DNA of 64,000 nucleotides. Source: Gymnothorax reevesii (Eukaryota > Chordata > Actinopteri > Anguilliformes > Muraenidae). Below are positions 46,080 through 56,842 of this stretch, piece after piece. The stretch spans positions 30,286,719 to 30,350,718 of the forward strand of contig CM056577.1 in assembly GCA_029721435.1 (NCBI GenBank). Direction: 5' to 3'. The notes below the pieces were generated by a model. That model searched no databases, was not told the DNA's origin, and was given only the letters and a program-made list of their open reading frames with translations. The number at the start of each line of letters is the position of its first letter. Within the stretch, counting starts at the first letter, position 1. The translations under genes and the position numbers were made by a program.

Positions 46080-46770
46080 TGACCTCCTGCAGGCTACTTG
46101 TGCGCATGTTTCTGACCAAACTCAGAAACCGACTGTGAGGGCCCGATGTCGTCAAGCGGGACCTGAATTCCCAGCCAAGCACCATGCAGCTTGATTGGTA
46201 TTCGCTAGAGAACACTAGAATTTGCAGATTCGGCATTAGTGCCCCGTTCTCTTCACAGGTGAGAGCAGATTCACACTGAGCACATGTGATGGGCGTGAAA
46301 CAGTCTGCAGACACTGTGGTGAATGTTCTGCTGCCTGTAACAGCATCCAGCATGACTGATTTTGCAGTGAATCAGTAGTGGTCTGGGGAGGCATATGTTT
46401 GGGGTGTTGCACTGCCCTGTATGTGATTGCCAACGTTACCCTGACTGCTATTAGACACAGGGGTGAAATCCTTAGAGCGATTGTGTGAACTTATGCTGGG
46501 GCAGTGGGTCATGGGTTCCTCCTGGTGCAGGACAATGCCTGGCCACATGTGGTCACAGCATGTGGGCAGTTCCTGGATGATAAAAGCATTGATACCATAG
46601 ATTGGCCCTCTCGTTCCTTTGACCTAAACCACAACTGAGCTCCTGTGGGATTCTACGCATCAGTGCATCCAACGCTATTAAGTACCACAACCAACTGTGC
46701 AGGAGCTCACTGATGCCATGATCCAGGTCTGGGAGGAGGTCCCTCAGGACACCACCACTGACTCATCAGG
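46080..46770 (+). pseudogene. Tc1-type transposase relic of a second subgroup
   Basis: Translating the plus strand across frameshifts gives DLLQATCAHVSDQT, VLFTGESRFTLSTCDGRE, VVWGGI, LTAIRHRGEILRAIV, LVQDNAWPHVVT (QDN at 46528-46536) and DWPSRSFDLN. This is the order of a Tc1/mariner catalytic domain of the MVWGGI...QQDNARPH subgroup, distinct from the Tc1 copies at 21.6 and 31-34 kb. The first catalytic block, normally F.DESRF, reads FTGESRF, so the first aspartate is glycine. The C-terminal part near PIE/HLW is lost to stops. Terminal repeats were not identified. It is dead and old. Confidence 0.7.
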
Positions 46771-48017
46771 ATGCCCAGATGTTGTCGGTAGTGTTTTTAT
46801 TAATGAAGTCCATGCCTCCAGGAATTCAGGCCTTAAGAAAAGCCCGGGGAGGAGTATTAATTCTGCAAAGTATTAATTCTGGATTTTTGATGATTCCATA
46901 ATTCTTTCCTCAAATTATAGTGATGGCATATATTTCCGCTACTTGTTTATGAAAAAAAATATGCCATTTATTAAAATCTAATTTCTTTGCTGTGTTTCGA
47001 GAAGCCTGAATGTTAAGCTAATGAACAAAAATTGTTTTGTGTCCTGTCTGCAATTTCTTGATTTGCAATGAAGAAAACAAGCTGAATGAACATCCACTGC
47101 GGTGATTCCAGAATTACAGCACGCATGACCTTGCTTGCCATGGCTTTTCTGATCCTCATAGAGCCGGGCTCAGACTACAGGAGATTTAAAGTCCACACTG
47201 ATTTGAAATTGTGTCATAGCTCACAGAAAAGAATGAACTTTTCCTAGGTTTTTTTTCTCTCAATTTCCAAACAAGCTCAAACTGCACATTTAGAAATTTG
47301 CAATCCATCATATCATACGAGTTATGATTAAGGTAATCTGGCATGAGAGCTACTGTATACAACAACTCAGGTGACCATGGGGAGGCAGAGGGCAGATGTT
47401 CAAAGACAAAGATTTTGAGGGAGCGGTTAGGGAAAGTGGGCAGCACAGTTAATTTGTTCTCCAACACCTGGGGGTGAGAATTTAATGATCAGTTTTAATT
47501 GGGTTTTATAAGTTTTGATACTCAGCTAGCCTCTCAGTGGCTAAGGTTTTACCATTGCTGTTTGATACCGTCAGCTCTTAAACCCTGAATGGGATGTTAA
47601 AATTTATTTTCTGACAATATTCCAGTTCTATATCCTGAATATCAAAAATGTTTGACATTATCAGCGCTGCCCTGCTGAGTGTGCGAGCAGTTTGGGAGGA
47701 ATAAGTCTGGATCTGTAAACTCCTTACATTACCAGATAATCTTGGCTGAAGGTCATTTCTGACCAAGATCCCAAGCCAGATTTCTGTGATTGTTGGGAGG
47801 GGTGAATCTGGCATACATCAGCCTAAAACTCAAGTAGTCTGAGTCTGCCTTATATTGGTGGGGAAATGTAGGCCTACCTGAAATTAACGGTCAGTTTCAG
47901 AACTATAGGTAATACTCTTTCTCACAGAATATGGTTACAACGTCTACTGTCTGCTCTGGAGCCACTACAGCTTCACACTGAACCGCACCAGGGGCCTCAT
48001 TCATAAATGGAGCGTAG
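46771..48017. other. Non-coding stretch
   Basis: I saw no gene or element apart from the possible outer parts of the preceding Tc1 relic. Confidence 0.4.
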
Positions 48018-49539
48018 CAGGGGCGGATCTACGTGGGGGGGGGGCACTGCCCCCGCGCTGTCGAGCCTTGCCCCCCCAGCTGTCCCCCTAACCTTAATGT
48101 TCTTAAAACAATACTTGTAAAACAAATCACCATTATGTCTGAAAGCCCCTCAAAGCATCAAAATAAAAGATGAATTCACCAAAAAAAAAAATTTAAATTT
48201 AATAATCGGCTCCTCAAATATCTGCGGTCCTGCAGCGCTGAGTCAGCGCGTTGGCGTGTGTCATTTGTCATGGACACAGTTGGAGTCTGCGTGCAGCGCA
48301 GCAGAGTGGAGCCACTTCTCACGTCTCATTCTATCACAGGTAAAGGTACGGGCGGGTCCCTACCGACTACCGTTAGCCCTTTTTGCAAACATACGGATGG
48401 TAGCTGTGTCCTAATGAATTTGGCATGTGTCAGCCGAACCAGGCAAAATTTCTTAAATTCCACTGAAACTTGAAATATAATTGTTATTATTTCACCGTAT
48501 ATATGTTTGAATAGATCTGACAATTCCGTTTCTTGACGCAGCTAATAAGTTCTCGCGGCAGGAGCAATATCCGACTTGGCGGAAATTCCACCACACGAGG
48601 TCTATGTAGCCTGACAATCATCAGACGATTGTCTCAGAAATCAAGCTGTTCTCACTATTGAAACAGCGTGCAAAAGAGCTAGATATGGATATGTTTGCGA
48701 GACGCTTTGCTGCAAAGCACAACAATCGTCGCCTGAAGCTCTCTTTAAAGAGATGGCCAATTTTAGTCCTGGACTGTGACTTAAGTACTTTTGCCGTATT
48801 TATTTCGACTCTTATTTCATTAGGCCTAAATATTCACTCGACTACATCTTGGAAGGCATAATAATACAGTGCGTCCAGAAAAAAGCGAAACGGAATAAAA
48901 TGAGAAGTATTCTGTTGAAACTTAGTATCTATAAAACAAATTAGGACTATTAATTATACAGCTGTGTACTTATTCACATCATTCAAAGAAAACGAAAGAC
49001 TCAGGCATCATTGTCAGAACTCATTGTTCTGTTGTCAGCTACATGATTTGTGCACATCTGTCATGCAGCTTGTAAGGTTTTCATTTAAAGCTGAACACAT
49101 TACACAACCTTAAGCACTAATGGCCCCAACAATGAAAAGTTGAAACTGATCTGTGTTTAGGCCTGTCATCATTTCATGTAATCTGGTCCGAAGTGGTCAC
49201 TGACTTACTCCAAGACTGTCATTGTTGTTCACTTGACTGCGGCACAAGCTCCACTTACTTGACATCATTAGACAGAAGGCAGTTATATAACACCAAGTGC
49301 CGAAGAATGTTAAGTAGTTATTATAGAATTAACCATTTATTCTTGGTTTCCTTTTTTGGGACACACTGTTAAATAAATACATTGAAGAATATTTTCTGAA
49401 ATTGTTCCCAAATTTTTAGATGCAGTTTTTTGGCAGATTGGTGAACCTCTGCCGCACTGAGGACATCCCATGCCACCCCTCCCAGACCTCTTGCCACCCC
49501 TTTGTCACCCCATGTAAAAATTTTCTAGATCCGCCACTG
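48018..49539. mobile_element. hAT-like element with CAGNGGCGGATCTA ends
   Basis: CAGGGGCGGATCTACGTGG at the left matches the inverse of TTCTAGATCCGCCACTG at the right. G-rich (left) and mirrored CACCCC (right) subterminal parts follow. The 8 bp next to each end, GAGCGTAG (48010-48017) and GTCCGTAG (49540-49547), agree at 6 of 8 positions, consistent with an aged hAT target duplication. At 1.52 kb it contains a second element at 48867-49368. No hAT transposase domain was seen. Confidence 0.65.
48867..49368. mobile_element. Nested short element with CAGTG(C/T)GTCC ends
   Basis: CAGTGCGTCCAGAAAAAAGC at the left pairs with the inverse of TTTTTTGGGACACACTG at the right. TA precedes it, and TT (probably altered TA) follows. 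It is 502 bp, has no coding frame, and looks like a Tc1/mariner-type miniature element inserted in the hAT-like element. Confidence 0.5.
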
Positions 49540-49914
49540 GTCCGTAGGCAAAAAAAGATACGTACGTCACCTTCTTCGCAGATTTCTGATTTATAAAAAA
49601 TCATGACATTATAAAAACAGCGATGAAATCATGGGCTAAATTCAGTGCAAATTCAAAATTAATTTACTTATTAATTGGCCAACATTAATTGGCCAACATG
49701 ATTGAACTGGTCCATGTTCCAGTGAAACTCGGACTTTCACTCTCGGTATTTCGTGGGTTGATTAAAAAAAACAAAACAAAAAAAAAAAAAAAAAAAACAG
49801 TGGCACTCGGCAGTTAAAAAGCTTAGGTTATAAAAAGCGTGCAGCTCAAGTCATTTGCTGAAAGTCGACAGGTAGGCAATGCAATTTTGAATAACGTTCA
49901 CGTAAAAACAGCAA

Positions 49915-50235
49915 ATACGCGTCCAGATGAATGACTGTCCTCTTTCCCTAATCAGGGAGAACAAGAGGCACCTGTTAAGTGTGCAGAGCTCTCGGAGTGA
50001 ACCTTTTGTTAATCATGAGGATGACTGAGAACAGGTCAGGATTTATAATTGTTTTAAACGGCTATTTAGTGCAACCCAATTCTCTGTTCCGCCACTGTAT
50101 GGAATTTAACTCGCGATTTAATCGCAGTTAGATCGCACGTGGAGAGAAACCATGTCTTCAGTTGCCAATTATAATAATATGAAAAGACGTCAATTAAGGA
50201 AAATGATTGAGATCTAGCCAGGACTAAAAGGGACG
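49915..50235 (-). repeat. Dispersed repeat related to 52939-53310
   Basis: Read on the minus strand, this contains CAATTGGCAACTGAAGACAT-like, GATTAAATCGCGAGTTAAAT-like, CAGAGAATTGGGTTGCAC and CTGACCTGTTCTCAGTCAT segments. They recur on the plus strand in the same order at 52939-53310. It is probably an hAT-type non-autonomous element without clean ends. Confidence 0.6.
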
Positions 50236-51329
50236 TGTCTTCACCTAGAGACAACCCTCACACCTCTGCAGGTCCAAAAACGCATAATTTTGGAGAATAA
50301 CGTGAGCATAAGCTCACAGGCTATTAAGTTGTATATTGCAAATTTGTTAATTTATATTGCGGTTGGCTTTTCAAAACCAATAAGTCAATTGCGGCTCACT
50401 TCGCTGAAGGTCTACCCACAAATTCTCGAAATCACAGTTTCTGCAATAAAAAGACATATTTAAAATACCAAAAAAATTTCCTTCAAGAATACAATTTCTA
50501 ATATTAAGCTGTCGAATTTATAATATTTTTTTTTCTTGTTCATGCTTGGCTTTTTAAACAGAGGATCAGCCACGCGCTTTCCAGAGAACGCATAAGCTCT
50601 CGCTTCCACTTTCACTGCAAGAGAAAATAAAAAGATGTTAAAATATGAACGGCAAACACAAACGTAATTCTAACAGTCGAAATGCCCTCTATTCCATAAC
50701 TTACACGCGGTACTACATTCAGTTCCGGGGAGCCACATGTAGTTATTCCTGACGGTAAATTGTCCTGTGATACGGCTCATTGGTCAGCAGTGTGAAGTAC
50801 CGCATTATGGCGCATTAGATCGTGGTTAGAAATGGGTCAGAAGGGCGAAATGTTCGAGGTAATGCTGTCTCTTCGGTTTTAACGGCGACTGCATTTGTGC
50901 TTTGCCGGGTTTCTCAGGATGACTTATCAGTAATCCATGGCTGAGTGGCCGTACTTCAGATGTAGAGAGGACATTGGAGTGGGCGTGTCCAAGGTCTAAG
51001 CTCTGACTTTACCCGCAGCTTGCCGCCTTGAGTGACAGTCCGTTGCCGTTGTGTTCTTCTTTTGACAGACTCCGGGTGGGCACGCTCCTGACTGACAGAG
51101 GCTCAGAAATATGATGATAGAAAACAAAAGCATCTTACAGAGGAGCTGTGGGTCCATAATTCCAACTCTCCTAATCCAATGTGCTCTTATTCACACACCT
51201 CACTAATTGGCTTTTATTGTATTGCGTGAAAGCTCTTCAGTTCAAATAAGGCTTCACAATAAATATCATTATGACAGTTTTTTCAATTTTTTGGGGGGGT
51301 GTAATGATGAAGGTGTATTGGTTGGAGGT
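50236..51329. other. Non-coding stretch
   Basis: Apart from the right terminus of the CAGTCGCC pair (50871-50891), I see no gene or named element. The GC-richer sequence at 50940-51090 resembles part of a repeat but could not be assigned. Confidence 0.4.
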
Positions 51330-51660
51330 GTCACCCGGGAGGAGCTCAGAGTAGAGCCGCTGCTCCTCCACGTCGAGAGGGGCCAGCTGAGGTGGCTCGG
51401 GCATCTTTATCGGATGCCCCCTGGACGCCTTCCTGGGAAGGTGTTCCGGGCATGCCCCACCGGGAGGAGGCCTCGGGGAAGACCCAGGACACGCTGGAGG
51501 GACTATGTCTCTCGGCTGGCCTGGGAACGCCTCGGGATACCCCCGGAAGAACTGGAGGAAGTGTCCAGGGAGAGGGAAGTCTGGGCATCCCTACTTAGAC
51601 TGCTGCCCCCGCGACCCGGCCCCGGATAAGCGGTTGAAAATGGATGGATGGATGGATGGT
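51330..51660 (+). mobile_element. Rex3/RTE-like LINE 3' end with ATGG repeat tail
   Basis: The frame reading TREELRVEPLLLHVERGQ, LRWLGHLYRMPPGRLPG, GRPRTRWRDYVSRLAWERLG and REREVWASLLRLLPP ends at TAA 51627-51629. It corresponds to the C-terminal tail of fish RTE-type LINE proteins, downstream of the reverse transcriptase. The 3' end at 51640-51660 is a short run of TGGA/ATGG units, the GATG-type tail described for Rex3. No endonuclease or RT core is present: it is a typical 5'-truncated insertion. The coding part is intact, so the copy is not very old. Confidence 0.75.
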
Positions 51661-51934
51661 TTGAGGTGAACATTGGGAGTGGGGGGAGAGGGGTATTTAG
51701 TGGAGGTATTAGACAGTAGGGAACAGCGGAAACATGTGGGAGTCATTTCGAGAGGCTTAACACGCCCAGACAGTGCCCTGCATTCATTCTCAACAGTTTG
51801 CCTCTGGTCGTGGATTTGGAAAATAATAGCCCAGCTCATCAATGCAATGGGCCAATGGCAATTAGATTGGATGGGTGGGTGGACATTAAGAGCCAGATTT
51901 ATGAATAAATTGGAATTAGGATTATGGATGCTGT

Positions 51935-52535
51935 GTAACAGCTGCAGTATGTGGTTTTGCATTATCCCGCTGAAATACACAAGGTCTTCCCTAGAATAGA
52001 TGTTGTCTGGAGGGGAGCATATGTTGCTCTAAAACCTTAACCTTTCAGCATTCACAGTGCTTTTTAAAACCTGTAAGTGTCACACACTATATGCCCTAAT
52101 GCATCCCCATACCATCAGAGATGCTGGCTTTTGAACTGAATGCTGACCACAGAAGGGGTGGTCTCTCTCCTCTTCAGCCCGGAGGACACAGTGCCCATGA
52201 TTTCCAACCAGAATGTCAAATTCGGACTTGTCTGATCTCAGGACACTTTGCTATATTATAAAATGAGCATGGCATCCATGTATGGCACGGCGGACTGTGT
52301 TTACAGACAGTGGTTCCTTGAAGTATTCCTGGACCCATTTAGTAATGTCAATGACAGAATCACGCTGGTGAGTGATGCAGTGGCATTTGAGGGCATCCAG
52401 TAAAGGTCTTCGGCCTTGTCGCTGACACAGATTTTTCCAGTTTCTCTGAATCTTTTGATGATGTTATGCACTGTCGATGATGAGACCTTCAAAGCCTTTG
52501 CAATTTGACATTGAGGAACATTGTTTTTAAAGCTA
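51935..52535 (-). pseudogene. Tc1 transposase fragment, same family as 31209-32562
   Basis: The sequence is collinear with the plus-strand sequence of 31690-32400. It shares, for example, AGCTGCAGTATGTGG, TCTGGAGGGGAGCATATGTT, CATACCATCAGAGATGCTGG and TTTAGTAATGTCAATGACAG. On the minus strand the best-preserved part is the N-terminal helix-turn-helix (VPQCQIAKALKVSSSTVHNI). Both terminal repeats are missing, and the coding sequence carries deletions. The fragment is dead. Confidence 0.75.
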
Positions 52536-52938
52536 TTCTTACCTTTCTGGCATGTGGCACAGCGCAGTAGAAATTTGAACATGAACAACTCCGCCTTCCT
52601 CCAAAGTCCCATCCTCTTTCCCCTACCTGACCTCTGAGGCTCCCCTCCTCCCCTGACGCGTGCGGTGAGAAAGTCAGCCTGGTGCCCGTGCCTCGTTGCG
52701 CTTGGGCTCAAACTGAGGCCTTGGTAACAATGACTCAATGGCTGCCTCCAGTGAAGGAAATCGAAGATGGCGGACCAGGTAGGTTTATCATTGAAATGTG
52801 TTCTTTTTAATATTTGTAGGAGGTGTCATGAAACGTCATTGTGGTCATAAATACATTTCGATATGCTATGTTGATTACCGATCTCTATAAATTTTTAGAA
52901 CAAAGGGATAATTTTATTTTCGCACGTGTACTTGCCGA

Positions 52939-53310
52939 CAGTGGCGTAGCCAGTGGGGGTGCTGAGACATGTCCCTTTTTGACTGCAATTATTAGTTCTG
53001 AATCATTTTCATTTATTGGCGCATTTTCCAATGATCGTAATTGGCAACTGAAGACGCTTTTTCTTTCCGTATGCGATCTAACAGCTATTAAATCATGGGC
53101 TAAATTCAGTCCAGTTGCGGAACACAAACAGAGAATTGGGTTGCACAAAACTTCCGTTAAGAACAATCATTAGTGCTGACCTGTTCCTAATCGGGGAGAA
53201 CAAGCCGCACCTGTTAACTGTGGAGTGCTCTCGGAGTGAACCTTCTGTTAATTATGAAAATGACTGAGAACAGGTCAGGACTAATAATTGTTCTTAACGG
53301 AAGTTTATAA
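52939..53310 (+). repeat. hAT-like repeat with one terminus and a 36-bp hairpin
   Basis: It starts CAGTGGCGTAGCCAGTGGGG, a terminus type common in hAT elements, but no matching right end exists. The right part is a long hairpin: 53151-53186 (CTTCCGTTAAGAACAATCAT...) mirrored at 53268-53303. It runs straight into the truncated 3' side of the gypsy element. The relative in the other orientation is 49915-50235. Confidence 0.6.
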
Positions 53311-54443
53311 CTAACTTTCTTCAGTTGGTTGGTGAGACTGAGAGCAATCTCAGCAAAGTTCTTGCAGAACCTGCGGTAGTATCCGACCATTCCAAGGAAG
53401 CGGTGCAAAGCTTTTTTGTTGTCAGGAACTGGAAAGTCCATGATGGCTTGGACTTTAGCATTTATGGGTGCCACCTTACCCTAGCCTATGACATAGCCAA
53501 GATACGTGACAGTAGCACAACCAAAGTCACTCTTGTTCAGGTTAACAGTCAGGTTAGCCCGGGTCAGGCGCTGGAACAACGTCGCTACATCTTTCAGATG
53601 CTCTTCCCAGGAGTCACTGCATGTGATCAGGTCGTCAATGTACGCACCCGTGTGTGGCAATCCGGCGATTGTAGACTGTATCATCCTTTGGAACGTGGCT
53701 GGGGCATTTTTCATGCCAAAGGGTAGGACTTCATACTGGTATAACCCAGATGGTGTGGCAAAATCAGAGATGCTCTTGGCCCTCTCAGTTAAAAGCACAA
53801 ACTATTAACCTTTCAATAAATCAAACTTGGTCAGAAACTTTGCTTGCCCTACTCTATCGATACAATCATCAATCCTAGGTATTGGAAACACATCAGTTCT
53901 AGTTACAGCATTGACTTTGCGATAATCTGTACAGAATCTAGTACTTCCATCAGGTTATGGAACTAGCACACAGGGTGAACTCCAATCTGAGTTGGAGGGT
54001 CTGATAATATCATGTTCTAACATGTACTCAACCTCTTTCTCAGCAATCTTTCTCTTTTCAGGATTCATCTGGTGCGGATGCTGTTTTATTGGTTTGGCAT
54101 CACCAACATCTACATCATGAGAGGCAATAGAAACTCTCTTTGGAACATCAGGAACATCTTTATATTTCTTGATCAACCTCTCAAACTGATCTTTCTGTGA
54201 GAGTTCTAAGTTCTGGAGTTTTACATCAAGATTTTGCAACACTTCAGAGTTTGACAATTTACATGAAAGAATTTCAGCTTCAATTCTAGGTTCATCATCT
54301 TGAAACTCCCCCTCATCTTCACACGTCTTGACCATAGGAGAATCTGAAGTGACAGCTGCAACCCTAGCATTTCTGTCATGATAAGGCCTCAGCATGTTAA
54401 TGTGACACAACTGTTTTGGCTTTCTCCTATCCGGAGTCTTCAC
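53311..54443 (-). pseudogene. Gypsy reverse transcriptase region, broken
   Basis: The minus strand from 54443 downward carries the integrase C-terminal tail and spacer (about 110 codons). Reverse transcriptase starts at KPIKQHPHQMNPEKRKIAE with the following DIIRPSNSDWSSPCVLVP block. Between 53954 and 53799 the frame continues with stop codons (a recognisable TRFCTDYRKVNAVTRTD block). At 53798 it resumes with PFGMKNAPATFQRMI and the catalytic AYIDDLITCSDSWEEH (the YxDD motif is intact). After another stop, the connection region FPVPDNKKALHRFLGMVGYY is present. The sequence ends abruptly near 53311, so RNase H is missing. At least three disabling changes are visible. Confidence 0.85.
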
Positions 54444-54469
54444 AGTGTAATTGAAATCATTGAGTTTTG

Positions 54470-55319
54470 TCAGAATTTCATAGGGACCATGAAATGGACC
54501 TGCAATGGATTGGACTGCAAGGGAAACAACACAAAAACCTTGTCTCCTGGTTTAAACTCACGGCTTCTAGCCTTATGATCATACCAAGTTTTCATTTTTC
54601 CCTGACTTGATTTCAAGTTCTCTTTGGCTACGTCACAAGCTGCACGCAGTCTTTCCTTGAACTTGCTAACATAGTCTAACAGACTGATGTGCGGCTCTTC
54701 CTCTTGCCATTGTTCACTCAATAATAGCAAAGGTCCTCTCACTTCATGGCCAAACACTAGGTAAAACGGACTGAATCCAGTGGACTCCTGCACTGCTTCT
54801 CAAGCTGCAAACAACAGCAAATGAACACCTTCATCCCAGTCTTTCTCGTGGTAATAACAATAAGTCCTCATCATTGTCTTGAAAGTGGAATGAAAACGCT
54901 CCAAGGCACCCTGACTCTCTGGATGATAGGCACAGGAAAGAATCTGCTTCAAACCTAGTTCATACACAGCTTGTTGAAACAATCCGGAAGTGAAATTGCT
55001 ACCTTTGTCTGACTGAATTTCTCTGGGAAAGCCAAACAACATGAAGAACTTTATCAAAGCCTTCGAGATTGCAGTTGCCTTGATGTTGCGTAGTGGTATG
55101 GCTTCCGGGAATCTGGTAGATGCACACATGATTGTCAACAAGTACTGATTTCCAGATTTGGTCTTGGGTAATGGATCAACACAATCAACAATGACCTTAG
55201 AGAAGGGCTCCCCAAATGCTGGGATAGGCTGCAATGGAGCTACAGGTGGGTCTAACTGGTGTTTTCCAACTACCTGACAAGGTTTTGCAAAAGTTGGAAA
55301 CATCTTTCCGAAACCCAGG
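54470..55319 (-). pseudogene. Gypsy integrase catalytic core, broken
   Basis: The frame from 55303 encodes the retroviral-type integrase core, which inserts the cDNA into host DNA. The first acidic residue is in VIVDCVDPLPKTKSGNQY, the second in IQSDKGSNFTSGLF, and the glutamate in PESQGALERFHSTFKTM, so all three catalytic positions are retained. Around 55317-55319 a TAG replaces the Trp of the conserved FFWPG after the zinc-binding part. A TGA at 54800-54802, just after LLLFAA, breaks the helix leading into QESTGFSPFYLVFGH. The C-terminal part ends with YDHKARSREFKPGDKVFVL. A frameshift near 54480 leads into the next segment. It lies upstream of RT, which is the diagnostic feature of this element. 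Confidence 0.88.
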
Positions 55320-55811
55320 CTAGAAGAAGTGTTTCATGATCTTATCAACAGTCTTATTAACACCAAGATGACCTCCAAAAGGTAAACCATGAGCCATTGT
55401 TAAGATCACATTCTTGTAGAACTTCGGAACAACAATTTGCCTGACCACTGCCCAATCTGCATTGGCAGGGATATCAGGAGGGCGCCACTTCTGCATCAAC
55501 ACACCATCCTTGAGATAATACCCAACTGGAACTGCGTCTATTTCTTTATCAGGAAGGGCTCTCCTCTTTAGTACACAAATATCAGGATCATTAGTTTGCT
55601 CCTGAATCAACCGCTTTCTGGATAGAGACAAGTCTGTAGACACATCAGAATCACCAGACCCATCTGGCTGGCTGAACAGAGAACTGATAAAAGTATCTGA
55701 TAAGTCCTCACACGGAGAAACCGTAGTAGGCCGAACAGAGTTGTAGAACCTGAAAGTTTGATTTGGCTTACAACATAGGTCAAAAATCCTAGTGTTGGAA
55801 CACATGCCCAT
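55320..55811 (-). pseudogene. Gypsy integrase N-terminal zinc-binding region
   Basis: The 163-codon frame begins with a spacer (DLSDTFISSLFSQPDGSG...). It continues with CVLKRRALPDKEIDAVP, GYYLKDGVLMQKWRPP and the histidine part of the H2C2 domain, HGLPFGGHLGVNKTVDKI. The cysteine pair of the H2C2 domain falls beyond the stop at 55319, where CKT..CQVVGK-like sequence follows in the next frame. The first ~25 codons at the 55811 end do not look like gypsy protein and may belong to the inserted segment upstream. Confidence 0.8.
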
Positions 55812-56640
55812 TACGCTGGTAAAATCTGATTGTTTGGGTGATCTGACACAATCCAGAGCGAGCAGTTAACTTTAAATCATTGATTTGTTTGATTCAAGTT
55901 GTGCCTACCTGGTGAATTAAATTATTGTTATTCCTTTTTCAGCTTGCGTGATTTTCCTTGATTTGTAACACTCGTATATTCTAGCCTTGTTGCGACCGGG
56001 ACTTAAGGGGAAATTCCTACCTAGACGTGTAGGTAACGATACTTCTAAGTTAGATTGGGATTATGTCCTACCCCTTTAGGGTTTGTGAAATAAGTTTTAT
56101 GCAAATCCGGGTTCTTGTTACGTTTCGAGCTCCGTGCTGTTTATATGCATAGATGCCGCTAGCAAGATAGTCTCGTCTAACCAATGGAAGTATTGTCGAA
56201 TTAATTCCAGGACAGTTGCGTTTAATTAACCCTGGGGACGCATTTACTGAGCAATGACGGTTTGCGCTGCCGTATCTGATTGCAGATTTGTCTCAAAATC
56301 CACGAAGGTGTTCCCTAAATTATTAATTCTAATTCTTATTTGGAGTCAGATTTTTAACGAGGTTATAGCTAAATTTTGTATTCTACTTGTTCTATGGAGT
56401 CAGATTTTTAACGAGGTTATAGCTAAATTTTGTATTCTACTTGTTCTATGGAGTCAGATTAATCTTAACCATTGCGTTTTCATGCCCCGTCCTCGGACGG
56501 TGAAAAATATTCATTTTATTGTGATTCACACCAGCCAGAAGAATGCTCTAATTAAAGTTAGACCAAGAGAACACGTAAGGCCTTCAACCCGGGCAATATC
56601 CGCCGTTTGGAATTGCCTAGTTGGGGTTTTACAGAGTCAT
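55812..56640. other. Insertion between protease and integrase of the gypsy element
   Basis: This ~0.8 kb has no gypsy coding potential and interrupts the gag-protease/integrase continuity. It contains AATAAGTTTTATGC and GTTTATATGCATAG, and its right edge ends ...GGTTTTACA, which would be TGTAAAACC on the minus strand, an LTR-like start. I could not find the other end or a target duplication, so a solo LTR is only a possibility. A perfect 54-bp tandem duplication lies inside (56341-56460). Confidence 0.4.
56341..56460. repeat. Perfect 54-bp tandem duplication (2.2 copies)
   Basis: The unit starting TGGAGTCAGATTTTTAACGA at 56341 is repeated exactly at 56395, and the next 12 bp begin a third copy at 56449. 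No mismatch separates the two full copies, so the duplication is recent or kept uniform. Confidence 0.95.
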
Positions 56641-56842
56641 GAGGCAAACCACCTGAGTCATGACTATTCAATGTGCTGGACGGCACCACATTATCTTCTT
56701 CTTGAGCCTTCTTGGCCATAGCACGGGTCACTGCACAGGAAGGATACAGAGATGGGTCTTCATCGCCATCTTCAGTGCTCGGCTGTGAAGTAAGATGAAC
56801 AGGGGGAACTACATTGCCCCCAGCCAGGTCATTGCCTAGCAA
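56558..56842 (-). pseudogene. Gypsy protease C-terminal segment and linker
   Basis: In another frame from the gag-protease segment, the minus strand continues with LLLGNDLAGGNVVPP, the C-terminal signature of vertebrate gypsy proteases ((V/L)LGNDLAGG). A hydrophilic linker (CAVTRAMAKKAQEEDN) typical of this group follows. A one-base frameshift near 56850 separates it from the catalytic DTG. Coding similarity fades before 56640, where the inserted segment begins. Confidence 0.8.

Larger units (their letters stand above)
42588..50891. other. Pair of 21-bp inverted termini 8.3 kb apart: possible large element or two related ends
   Basis: CAGTCGCCGTTAAAACC followed by AAAG at 42588 is mirrored at 50871-50891 with one mismatch. 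The left copy follows TA; the right is followed by CA. CAGT starts with TA targets are seen in pogo/Tigger-like elements. Inside are several other elements (44048-44820, 46080-46770, 48018-49539, 49915-50235) and no recognisable pogo transposase. It may be one element swollen by insertions or two partial relatives. Confidence 0.35.

Noticed and set aside
51346..51598. Antisense and shifted frames inside the Rex3-like tail
   Set aside because: Shadows of the GC-rich LINE coding sequence, which has clear protein similarity only in its own frame.
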